A stretch of DNA of 64,000 bases from Laburnicola sp. R22_1 (taxonomy: Eukaryota; Ascomycota; Dothideomycetes; Pleosporales; Didymosphaeriaceae), in assembly GCA_014281115.1 (NCBI GenBank), contig JACONQ010000020.1:1240001-1304000 (forward strand). The letters are read 5' to 3'. Numbering within the stretch: position 1 is the stretch's first letter; the number at the start of each line of letters is the position of its first letter. A program made the position numbers and the translations under genes. The notes below the pieces were generated by a model. That model was not told the origin of the DNA. It worked only from the letters and a program-made list of their open reading frames with translations, and did not search any database. Positions 11,507-21,885 of the stretch are shown here, piece after piece.

Positions 11507-11556
11507 ACGTGTTTACAAGCGAGCCGCGCGTACAAGTGAGCCGCGCGCCCCACCAA
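11507..11556 (+). repeat. left terminal inverted repeat (50 bp)
   Basis: It begins ACGTGTTTACAAGCGAG and is the exact reverse complement of 13308-13357. Inside it the unit ACAAG(C/T)GAGCCGCGCG occurs twice in tandem at a 17-bp spacing. This is the usual look of a paired transposase-binding site. Confidence 0.95.
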
Positions 11557-11627
11557 GTCTCTCAGCCTTTTGCAGGCTGTATATCAACAACGCATCAAAA
11601 TTCTATTAATATAATAGCTATCCTAAA

Positions 11628-13277
11628 TTAAGCAGTATCTATAGAAGCTTTCTTGCACGTACGTGAGTTGTGCCCAGGCTCCCTGCAGCGCGTGCAGCGC
11701 GCTGAAGCCTGCCGGCTCGCACCTGACCGCGCCTGGCTATACCGCGTTTCTCCCTCTAGTTGCTGCTCAATAGCCTTCTGAGCAATAATATCCTCTCCCT
11801 CTGCCTTTGATAGGGTGCCTCGCTTCTAGATCCGCTTCTTTTTGCGCTGTTTACGCGTTATAGCTGCCTTATTTACCCTCTGTAGACTAGCTATCTCATC
11901 GCGCATAAGCACTATTAAATGCGCCATTCTCTTAGCCCCTCTTGTAAGCCAATCAAGCGACTGGATAACTGATGTAGGAGAGGATCCTTAATGCCTTTGG
12001 ATCCGCTCACGAACTAGAGTTGACTGAGCGCCTAGCTCGCGCGCGTTGCTTGGTGTTGCAGACTCCCATAGGGCCTCTAGTAGGGCTGCTGGCGACGGCG
12101 TACGAAGCTTCACATCAAGCTTTAATATCACCGCCTCTGGATCGTGTGGGACTAGCCCAGCGCCTCGAAAGCTTGCGCAGATATTCTCCTTTATAATTGA
12201 CTGGTCGTAGGCGGCGCAGAAGGCTGGTAGGAACTCAAGCTTGGTGATATGGTTGATGTGGTCGCGTATCAGGCCCTCGACCTGGCGCCCGTACGCCCGC
12301 TTCAACGGCGAGAAACAGCCAACGTCAAGCGGCTGCAGAAGGTGTGACGAATGTGGCGGCATATAGAGAGTGTAGATCTTATTCTCCTTGCAGATCTCCT
12401 GGAATTTGAGCGAGTTGTGACTCTTATAGCTGTTAAGTATCAGTAGCTGACGCGCGCCTACTCTACGCTCTACTATATGCTTAATAAAATGCTGTAGCCA
12501 GGCAACACCAAGCTTGTTCGTAGTCCAGCCATTGTCGCTAAGACCAATAGCCCAGTCACCTAGTATATCGTCGCCCTCGTACCAGGCAGAGAGGTGGTAC
12601 TGGCCAGCGAAGATGATAAAGGGCGGGATTGCCCACCTAGTAGCGTTGATTCCGTGGATCGCCGTCACCCACTCACGATTGCCTGGCTGGATCGCTTTTG
12701 GCTGGCCACGCCTCTCTGAGCCAGTAACAACTAGCTGGGAGGATATTTTACCTATTAGAAAGCCAGTCTCGTCGAAGTTGAAGGTATCCTTGTCGCAGAT
12801 ACCGTAGGTGGCCTTTGTATGTGCTACTAGCTCAAACCAGGCCTGTATAACCGTTAGGTCCTCGCAGAGGGCTCGCTGTCGATTGTAGGGTCGATTAAAT
12901 CGCGTTGTGAGGCTGTCTGTTCGCTTGACAAAGTTCCTAGGCCACTGCTGGCCAACGTGGCCTGCGCTGCGCTCAGTGAGCAGCTTATTCGCCATATCTC
13001 GTACAGCACCTAGAGTGGGCGCAAAGCCTCGCGAATCTAGGTCAAGTATATGCTCAACAATCACCTCCTCTTCAAGCTTGGTAAGCTTCTTTAATTTGGG
13101 CTCAGAGTTGCGTCGCGCAGCGATTCCTGCGCGTCGGCCGCGAAGTGTTGTTTTAGGGACGCAAAACGTTACGGCAGCGCGTTTTATACTTCGTATTTGA
13201 CTAGAATTGATAGCTGAAAGAGCTAGGTAGATATTTGCTTCTTTATAGCGCAATTGAGCAGACAATAGTTGAGCCAT
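11628..13277 (-). pseudogene. Fot1/pogo-family DDE transposase, RIP-inactivated
   Basis: The frame runs 550 codons from the Met at 13277 (MAQLLSAQLRYKEANI) to a natural stop at 11628. The order is an N-terminal Psq-like helix-turn-helix, a CENP-B/Tc5-type DNA-binding domain (WPRNFVKR), the DDE_1 catalytic core, and a C-terminal CCHC zinc knuckle (CTRCREPGHNSRTC). The first catalytic Asp is in FNFDETGF and the third in QPLDVGCF. The second site reads LILNSYKSH where the family has an LILDxxxSH pattern, so the catalytic Asp is now Asn. Three neighbouring G-to-A changes explain it. Two Gln-to-stop changes (TAA at 11988-11990, TAG near 11826) cut off the zinc-knuckle tail. The protein is therefore predicted inactive. 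Confidence 0.9.
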
Positions 13278-13307
13278 TGTAGTTTGTATAAGACGCGTTG
13301 TAGAAAG

Positions 13308-13357
13308 TTGGTGGGGCGCGCGGCTCACTTGTACGCGCGGCTCGCTTGTAAACACGT
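13308..13357 (-). repeat. right terminal inverted repeat (50 bp)
   Basis: Exact reverse complement of the left repeat, followed by the TA duplication at 13358-13359. The open frame of the transposase can be extended upstream into this repeat, but the natural start is the Met at 13277. Confidence 0.95.
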
Positions 13358-13359
13358 TA

Positions 13360-14095
13360 TCCAGGGTTCGAGACCAAGAGCGTGGCGAACTTCCTCTAGC
13401 GTACTACTTTATACCTCGTCTTCGATCTCCACTGCAAAAAGATTTCTAATGTCGATCTTAGCACATTAGTACTTTAAGTATTTAAAGTCTTAAAGAGCAA
13501 TTCATTGTGCGTTGCCTTTTGTAGCTGCAAGACCTAGCTAAATTACATCTATCTAGTATATTTAAAGATCTTAAAAAGGATACTAGCAAAATAGCTTACC
13601 TATAATCTTTTAAACTAGACTGAGCTAAATAATTTAATTAGAAGGGTTAGACAGCGTTACTCCCTTATAAATTAGGTAATTTCTAGCTATACTTTTATCC
13701 TAGATATCTTAAGTCTAGGGAATTTCTTTAAAACCTAGATAGTAGTATATATAGGACCTTGCTAAGGCGATCAAGTGCTATTATATAATAAATAATATGG
13801 TTTTAATTTTTATAGGAAGAATTATACGCACAAAATTAATAGATTTTATAAGCCTAAAAGTATATAGTAACAAGAAGGAAAGATATCTTAAAAATAGAGT
13901 AATATTGTTTAGAGAAGATAGAATAACTTCTCTCCCAAGTTGACGTATCAGAAATTGATTGATTAATTCATAACTCACGGGGAGCGTGATAGAGGGCGAA
14001 GCCGAGGAACGTAACTGTGGCTGGTGATAAGCAAAGGGGGACGGTCTCACCCACGCCTAAACATCATGAAGTATGTATCGAACGAGAACTAAGTT
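13360..14095. other. AT-rich degraded DNA
   Basis: From about 13450 to 13930 the sequence is AT-rich with frequent TAG/TAA/TTA triplets, like the RIP-degraded blocks elsewhere. I see no gene and cannot name the source element. Confidence 0.5.
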
Positions 14096-14252
14096 TTGGA
14101 AGTGTCGCCCAAATCGTTCAGGACCGACTTCATTGAGTTTACAGTTTACTTCAGCGCTGAATGTCACTATGGCATGCTTCCTCTGAAGGCAAGGAATTTC
14201 GAACCTTTGAGAAGATTTGCAGGTGGCTTCGTCCGCAAAGTGAATTGGTCCT

Positions 14253-15383
14253 ATGGTGCTTTCTGTGCTGGCACCGGAGATCAGGGCGCGCAGTGATTGG
14301 AGCTCTTGCGATTATGTGGTGGATGACGTACGGATCATTAACTTTAAACCATCGAACGAAGAAAAACTGCTTTTAAATCAATATCCGCACGAATGGGGTC
14401 ATCAAATTGGTCTGGAGCACGAGCATCAGCGATGGGATCGAGACAACTACATCACTTTCCACTGCAGAAACGTGGACTTCTCCGCTTGCCCGAAAGGCGT
14501 CTCTTGCTGTGGAAACCAGCCTTCTGACCATGACTGCTGTGGCAACGCATTATCTGCACTCGTAAAGTATGACAAAACGGAAAGAGAAGCCGATCTCATG
14601 CTCCAGAAGGACTTTTACGACTATTGGAGCATCATGCACTATCCCGGGCAAACCAACGGAAAGAGAGTCTACGGCAACACGGAACGGACCATGACTTACA
14701 AATGGTGGGATGATTTGCCAAACCTTCACGAACTCATCCATTTCTTCATTGGACCGGGGATGCCGTACAAAATAACATATTCGGATTCTATGGGCGTATG
14801 CAAGATTTACAAGACTCGGTGTTCGAGGTGCTGGTCCAAAGGCTTCCCCAAGCCTGCGAATTTGATCAAAGACCTCCTCGGCAACCCATACCCTCCGCCT
14901 TGGGAGGGCGACCCGCACTTTGAGAACCCGTCACCGCCAACACCAGAGCCGCTACCCCCTGTATAGCCTGGCCCTGCGCCAGTCACCAACTCCGTTTCGT
15001 CGGCTATTCCTCCAGGGAAAAAGCCATCCGGCAAGACCAATGGATTCACTCTCGCTTTCCGAGACCACTGGTGGTTCAAGGGTATCGATGAAGATGCATC
15101 CAAGTACCTCGTTGTAGATGGAGTCCGATCAATCGACACCAAGTGCTTACCTCTCACAATCGAGCAAACCGATCTATCCGAAAACGGCGCGCTCGCGAAA
15201 AAGGGCACAGACTGGCTCTCTGAAACCGGGTACCCCGGCCCAGATACAAAAACTCCACCAGATACCTGTTGTGTTAGGCTATTTACGAAAACGGAGTGCG
15301 ACTGGTCGGCGGGCTGGACGGATACTTGCAGCCCAGTCAATACGGGTCAGGGTTACGATCCCCGCAGTTGCCGTTGGATGTGA
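14253..15383 (+). pseudogene. astacin-like (M12A) zinc metalloprotease, broken
   Basis: One frame holds the complete astacin zinc signature HEWGHQIGLEHEHQRWDRD. It has three zinc-binding His, the catalytic Glu, and the family-specific E-x-x-R-x-D-R-D extension. The Met-turn SIMHYP follows about 85 residues later. Cysteine-rich stretches lie between (VSCCGN, DHDCCGN). A TAG at 14964-14966, right after a proline-rich linker, interrupts the frame, which then continues cleanly to 15383 with a further Cys-containing domain (DTCCVRLF, CDWSAGW). The N-terminal part upstream of 14253 is scattered over other frames, and no signal peptide exon could be assembled. Astacins are secreted proteases of animals and bacteria and are uncommon in fungi. 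The gene is probably dead. Confidence 0.7.
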
Positions 15384-15629
15384 GGTCGTTTCTGATTTAT
15401 AATTGCTATGGGATATGGACGGGACAGGCGTAGTTAATGCACTAACGGGGTAGGAACTTCTTTTATCTTTGTGGAAAATGGCAGGATTGAGGTTTACGTG
15501 GAGGGGAAGCACTTGAGCAAGTGATCGCGCCTAATCTGACCTTAGACAAGTTTAACTTCATATTTAACTACTTATAATTTATTCAGTTCGTGCTTTATTT
15601 TCCTCTGCTTTCCCTTACTGGCCACCAGC

Positions 15630-16492
15630 CTAGTCTTCTCTCACGCATTTTCTAGTCCAATTAAAGCGGCCCCTGGCCAATAGCTCTCTATTATATTCTG
15701 GGTTAGAACAGTCAAACTTAATGGCTGAACTGCATCTTTGAAGGAGACGTTCACTTTGCACTTGTCCCAAAGAGTCCAATCTCTTAATCAGGTCGATCAA
15801 CAGGTGTTGGCGCCGTCGAATACGCTGATCAGGGATCATTTCTGCCTTCTTGTACTTTGCATCCAACATGATTCCGATGCTTCTGCGAAACCAGTCGAAA
15901 TAATCACGGCATTTTTCTTCGTACTGCTCTTTGAATTCATGCCAGCCCAGTGGTCGATCCTGCCCGCTCCTTTGTCGTGAGAAATCATGTTTTCTGCGAT
16001 TCCCAATTGATGTCCTGGCCATGGCCTAAATGTCCACCCATTCCTGCCGTACCGGTTGGTGGCCAGCTCATCGCTGATCTGGTATAAGATTACTCGTAGT
16101 CCGCTGGTAGACTTGTCCTCGGAAAACGCTAGAAACTGGGCTTTGGTCTTCAAGATGTGCGTCCAAGCTAGGAACTGAGCAATCAGATAGCAGGTGAAGA
16201 GCTCCAGGTTTTCCACGCCGTTTGTATTCTTCCGGTCGAAGCGTGTGATATCCGTTTCTAGCAGCTCCCACAGACGATCTTGTAGGTCGTCAGCCGTTAC
16301 TAGTAGTGGGTCCGAATATTTACGCACCCCAGCCTTTATCTCTTGCTGGCTTTTGCGCGTATCAGCCTCGTATGCGAAATAGCCCGTGAACACAGCGGCG
16401 ATCGCTGCTCCGACCAAGGAAAGAACATTAACGATGATGGATGATGTGTCGACCATCTTTTTGGATGCGGAAAAGTAGAGGGATGAGAGCAT
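15630..16492 (-). pseudogene. conserved fungal membrane-anchored protein of unknown function, frameshifted
   Basis: The minus frame starts at Met 16492 or Met 16456 (MVDTSSIIVNVLSLVG). It has one N-terminal transmembrane helix followed by a cytosolic domain with PLLVTADDLQDRLWELL, LFTCYLIAQFLAWTHIL and WPGHQLGIAENMI. This pattern fits a widespread family without an assigned function. Near 15990-16020 the reading moves to another frame (WHEFKEQYEEKCRDYFDWF...) and runs to a stop at 15630, so a one-base indel or an unrecognised intron divides the gene. An apparent longer start at 16579 lies inside the LTR of the neighbouring copia element and is an artefact. That element inserted about 40-75 bp upstream of the true start. 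Confidence 0.55.
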
Positions 16493-16531
16493 TTCGTTCG
16501 TAGACAGTGGCACTTTATGCTGCAGATATTT

Positions 16532-16723
16532 TGTAGCCACGTGACTTACGTCAGAGGTGGTGTGTGTAGAAGGTTCCATCCAGGTGCACAGACCACTACC
16601 CTCAAGATAAAGCTCTCGCCCTCTCCTTTCTTCCTCGGTAGACTCCTTACTTCACACACTCTTTTCTGCAGATAGCAATATAGCTTGTTGTCCTCATATG
16701 CCTTATATGCCTGCCCGCCCACA
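16532..16723 (+). repeat. 5' LTR (192 bp)
   Basis: It begins TGTAGCCACGTGACTT and ends GCCCGCCCACA. It is nearly identical to 21689-21880. Its outward-facing minus strand contributes the false N-terminus of the neighbouring ORF. Confidence 0.95.
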
Positions 16724-16936
16724 GTTATGAGCCTGGCTGTCGACTTTAACCACTGCAGCTGCTGAGCACCTGGCTATTGACTTTAAACGCTGTATTAGCT
16801 ACTGCACGCGTACTGACGAGCTGTTGAGGAGCTGTTGGCAAGCTGTCAACAGAGCTACGTCACTGAGCTACCTTACTGAGCCTCGAGCACGCGTTCTATT
16901 ACTGAAGAGAGCCCTTCTAGGAGCTAATAGAGCAAG

Positions 16937-19900
16937 ATGCCTACGACTAAGCTAGATGGACTGGTTACGAGGACGACAGTTATACTTGAGAAGCTAGTAG
17001 ACTAGGAAGAATGGATCTTCCTACGTAAGGATAGCGCGAATCGAAATTACCTCTGGCCTATAGTTAACCCAGATCTTGACGAGGCGGCACTTGAACAGCT
17101 TAAGGAGCTAGTGCCCATAATACCAGAGCACTACTATAAGGGGACAGAGCAGGATACTGGCGTCGTGCTAAAAGACATAACGACTGAGGAGTTCCAGCAA
17201 TACCAGCAGGCGGAGAGAGGCTACGATTGAGCCTTGGCTAGATATACGATCAAGAGGAAAGCGTTGGACGACTTTACCCAGGAGATCGGCCGAACGATCA
17301 GCCGCCGCCACATACACCTGATCCAGAGCGACGATATAGCGTACGCTCGACTAAAGAGGCTCAAGAAGCACCTCTGCCCATTAACGGCTGAGAGGGAGCT
17401 GCAGCTTCTAGCAAAGTATCGGCAACTGCAGAGCCAACCCCGCAACAATATTAATACCTGGCTAGATGAGTGGCTATATGTTGTACGTCTGTGCGAGGCA
17501 GCGAACCTACCCGACGTGACATCGCCGCGAGCACAGCGCGATTTTCTACTCGCAGTTAAAGGACTTAACGACATATGGGCAACTACTTAGCAAGCCAATC
17601 TATTTGAAGCACAAATCTAGGGACAGGCTATCAAGAGCATACACGACCTTATCGCTCAATTCACCATGTACTGGCGTTCGACAAGACTAGTAGCGTCATC
17701 GCTTAGCACCTTTGCCACACTAGGCATTAGCACTAACAAGCCACAGGCAACAGAGAAGAAAGAAAAGACTCAAAATAAGAAGCCTAAGTGTATATATGGT
17801 CTCAATTATTAATTTAAGGACTGCTGGTATCTAGGAGCGAAGGGCAAGCCTTAAGGATGGATACCTAAACCTGAGATATAAGAACGATTTAATAAGGCTA
17901 TAGCAAGCTGATTATCATTTGGAGGAGCTATAAAGGTAGCACTTAAAGCGAATGGGAGCGCGACAAATACTAGAGACCAGGCAGAACTGGCAGCGTCTGC
18001 AGTCTCGACAGCACCTTAATAGTTTAATAATTACAGACCTACGTATGACGTATTAAATAGTTATGTATTGCAGCTTATAATAAGCTCAGACTGCGCAAGC
18101 AAGCAGACAGTCAAGCCGAGTCTGATTAATTAATAGATTCTGGATTCAGGATTAAACACACACGTTACCAACAGCAGAGCCTATAGTTAGAAGAAGCGAG
18201 CTGACGGGATAGGTAAAGTTATTAAGGCTGGAGATTAAGAGCTATTGATACACGAGTGGGGAGATGTTATCCTACTTATTAACACGCCTAGAGGCACAGA
18301 GCAGATAGAGCTCACATACGTCGCCTATGTCCTAGGATTTCTTACTAACGTTGTTGGCCTATCACGCTGTTGATTAATAGGCATTCATTTCAACTTAGGA
18401 CAAGACTGCTTATACCAGAAGAGCTGGAAGAACGTTATTTGCAAGCTCAACTATACTGGCGGACACTGGTTAATAGACGCTAAAGGCATAAAGAGACTAG
18501 ACGCTAGCCCTCTACTTGCAGCCTTAGCACACGCCCGTAAGAAGCCTTTATATAAGCCTAAGAAGCTACTGCAGTTAACTGCAGAGGAAGCATATGTTAT
18601 GTGGGGTTACGCTGGCAGAGAGGCAATTAAGCACCTGCCTGAGAACGTTAAAGGCCTACACATTACAGATGGCCAAGCACTAAAGTGAAAGGACTATAAG
18701 ACATATATACAGTTAAAGCTAACAAAGATTGTTAGTTAAAGGCCACCTCAAAAACTAGCGACTTGACCGTTCGAGCGTATTAGCATAGATCTAATACAGC
18801 TCCTAGAGCGAGGAGAGCGCTACTACAATGGCGATTGATACCTATTTCATGCTTTTAATTAATACACGAAGTGGCACAAAGGATGCTATATACTAGATAA
18901 GACAAAGGCTACTCTAACAAAGGTCTTTAAGCGATTACTGGCTAAGATAAAGCGGCAATTCCAGAGTCAAGTCATTATCGTGAGGCTGGACATGGAGACT
19001 GGATATGTCGAGCTGCTAGAGCTCTGTAGAGATCTCGGAATCGCTATTAAGGCTAGAGCTATAGAAGCTTAGAGCGGAGCCATTAAACGCGCAGGCAAAT
19101 CTATTATAATTCGAGGCAGAGCTATACGCCTACACGCAGGTTTACCAAAGGCGTACGCTAACGAGTGCGTTATGTCAGCTATATATCTACTCAATCGTAC
19201 ACCAACCGAAGCGATACGATAGGAATGCCCGTACACCAAAGTCAAGGGAGTGAAGCCATCAGTCGCTCACCTTGAGGTGATCGGAGCGAGAGCGTATGTG
19301 CTCAACGAGAAGCTACCTAGGGGAGACAAGCTCGAATCTCGAGCTCTGATCGGCCACCTGGTAGGCTTTGATTCAACCAACATATTTCGAGTATGGTTAC
19401 CGACAATCGGACGAGTCATACGAACTCGAGACGTTGTCTTCCTGCGAGGCAAGCTCTATGATGAGCAAGAAAAGTACGCAGAGAAGAGTTATATTTGTGA
19501 GGCAGCAGAGGTGCTTGACATTGAGGAGACGCCTGATCACAGCGACATATTGATTGATTAGCTGTCCACACCAGAAGACTATTCCTATAAGCCTGAGCTA
19601 GAGCTTGAGTTTGACTCTAAATCTGAGGCTGAGATTGAGGATACTCAACTAGCTCTTATGACACCAGAAGAGACGCTAGAGAAGCACAGACTGCGCCAGT
19701 CACTAGACAACACAGGCTGGGGGAAAGGCTACGCTCTAGCTCCAGAGGGAGAAGAGCTGAATCGAACAACAAACAACGCAAAGCGACGAGAGGAGATTAA
19801 TAGTCAACTATTACAGGAGAACGTGATAGAGGGTAAGCGAAGTTAGAAGCCAAAGAGCTTTGGCACGTATTTGGCAACATTCGCTGCCTATATCAACCCT

Positions 19901-21583
19901 ACAGCACTAGCAAAGCTACTTAGCGAGGCGCCAAAGACTCGACTACATTGTGATCAGCTGCCACTAGAGCTAAAGAGGTGGAAGGATCTAGATCGTCACC
20001 TATTTGGTGCTGAGTTCAAGAAGGCAAGCAGAGTTGAGATCGACAGTGTTATCGACCGTAGATGCTTTGGAAAAGCCATAGAGCTCGCTGAGCAAGCAGA
20101 TGCTGAGGTGCTACCACTTATGTGGGTATTCTCGTACAAGTTCGACGAAGATGGATACCTCTACAAATTCAAAGCTCGACTGGTTGTCCGAGGAGATCTG
20201 CAGCAAGACTGGGGCGACACATACGCAGCTACACTGGCTGCGAAGATCTTCCGATGCCTTATCGCCCTGGCAGTAGCCTTCGACCTAGATCTATACCAGT
20301 ACGATGTACTCAATGCCTTTCTTAATGCGGAGCTCGATCGACCTACCTACGTACGCTGTCCAGAAGGATACGATAAAGAACTTGGAAAACTGCTAGAGCT
20401 TAAGCGCGCTCTATACGGACTCCGTGACGCGCCGCGACTATGGTACAAGCATCTCACTGCAACGCTTGAGAAGATGGGACTGAGACAGGTGCCTGGAGTG
20501 CCCTGTCTATACAGCAGTAACCAGCTTATCGTCTTCTTCTTTGTCGATGATATAGTGGTAGCTGTATCCCGCAGCAATCAAGACGCATACCGTCTATTCG
20601 ACAGACAGCTGAGAACAACCTACGACGTGCGATATCTGGGAGAGTTAAAGTGGTTCCTGGGCATACGCGTCATTCGAGACAGAAAGCAGAAGAAGATCTG
20701 GCTACTCTAAGATAGCTTCATTGACAAGGTGGCAAAGAAGTACAACATTGCTCAAGGAAGCACAAAATACCCAGCAGTGCCGCTGGCAGACGGACATCTA
20801 GGCCTGAGTAGAGAGGAGCCAGACGATCAACGCACGAAACTCTATCAAGAGCTTGTCAGATCGCTAGCCTACATAGCGACGTACACACGACCAGATGTCG
20901 CCCAAGCTCACTCAGAGCTATCTCGTTACCTACAGAACCTAGGCTAGAAACATATCAGTGCGGTATACCACGTATGGAAGTACCTAATTGGCACGAAGAG
21001 ACTCGCTATAGGAGCTCATACAGACTGTGCGAATAGTGAGTCTGGTGGCAGTCAAACCATCTACCTGAGTTTAAGCTTGGGGGGTGCAGAACCACTATTC
21101 TATAGAGCATCAGATGCAGCTTTCGCAGACGACCTAGAGACCAGGCGGAGCTTACAAGGATACCTTTTCATGCTCTACAGCATGCCTATCGACTAGAAAG
21201 CGACACGACAGCGCTCAGTCACCAAGTCGACCACTAAGGCAGAGCTTCTAGCTCTGTTAACAGCTACTAGCGAGCTTCAAGCGTGGAATCGACTATTCAA
21301 ACACATTAAATTCGACCTAGACATTACGCCAACTATTTACTGCGATAACCTACAGACAGTAGGTATCATCACTAAGGACAAGGACAAGCTGTTCACAAAA
21401 CTACGCCACGTCGACACTCACTAGCACTGGCTGAGACAAGAGCAGGCAGAAGGACGCGTATTAGTCCAGTGGAAGCCTACTAATTAGATGCCAGCCGACG
21501 GACTTACCAAGAGCCTTGTACGTCAAAAGCACACCGACTTTATAAGGCAACTTGGCATGCAAGACGTCAAAGGATATCTATAG
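16937..21583 (+). pseudogene. copia gag-pol polyprotein with many nonsense codons
   Basis: A single frame of about 1,549 codons keeps phase from ATG 16937 to TAG 21581-21583 with no frameshift. It is broken by more than twenty stops, nearly all explained by TGG-to-TAG/TGA or CAG/CAA-to-TAG/TAA. Domains in copia order are: gag with a zinc knuckle (CIYGLN...FKDCWY, about 17790-17830), protease (ILDSGLNTHVTN, about 18131), integrase core (PFERISIDLIQL), reverse transcriptase (20.1-20.7 kb, with YDVLNAFLNAEL, LYGLRDAPRLWYKHL and the catalytic FVDD box), and RNase H ending PADGLTKSL. The RT has FVDD where YVDD is usual. The longest intact stretch (19871-20710) spans the RT core. Confidence 0.9.
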
Positions 21584-21688
21584 AAGAAGCTTAAGGAGGA
21601 CTCTACTTCAGATTCTATCGTTTACTACCTATTCTAGTATAGTACAGAGCATTAGCTTTGGTGTGGGTACACCGCAGCTGGGGGGGTG

Positions 21689-21880
21689 TGTAGCCACGTG
21701 ACTTACGTCAGAGGTGGTGTGTGTAGAAGGTTCCATCCAGGTGCACAGACCACTACCCTCAAGATAAAGCTCTCGCCCTCTCCTTTCTTCCTCGGTAGAC
21801 TCCTCACTCCACACACTCTTTTCTGCAGATAGCAATACAGCTTGTTGTCCTCATATGCCTCATATGCCTGCCCGCCCACA
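21689..21880 (+). repeat. 3' LTR (192 bp)
   Basis: Same ends and length as the 5' LTR, with C at the four positions where the 5' LTR has T. It is followed by the target duplication TATTT. Confidence 0.95.
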
Positions 21881-21885
21881 TATTT

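Larger units (their letters stand above)
11507..13357 (-). mobile_element. Fot1/pogo-type (Tc1/mariner) DNA transposon
   Basis: The complete element is 1,851 bp with perfect 50-bp terminal inverted repeats and a TA target duplication on both sides (11505-11506 and 13358-13359). It carries one transposase frame on the minus strand. It sits just past the P450 stop codon, so it probably falls in that gene's 3' untranslated region. The transposase is mutated (see its entry), while the ends look intact and could still be moved in trans. Confidence 0.95.
16532..21880 (+). mobile_element. complete Ty1/copia LTR retrotransposon
   Basis: This 5,349-bp element has 192-bp LTRs at both ends, each TG...CA, and a perfect 5-bp target duplication TATTT (16527-16531 and 21881-21885). 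A G-run tract (CTGGGGGGG, about 21679-21687) precedes the 3' LTR. One gag-pol frame fills the middle. The LTRs differ at four positions, each T in the 5' LTR and C in the 3' LTR, three of them at CpA. The insertion separated the membrane-protein gene at 15.6-16.5 kb from its upstream DNA. Confidence 0.95.

Noticed and set aside
13362..13380. GGTTCGAGACC as the T-arm of a tRNA gene
   Set aside because: No matching acceptor stem, anticodon arm or A box could be placed around it.
16457..16579. Longer N-terminus (MEPSTHTT...) for the membrane-protein gene
   Set aside because: Its first residues are encoded by the antisense strand of the copia LTR, and the same peptide appears at the other LTR.
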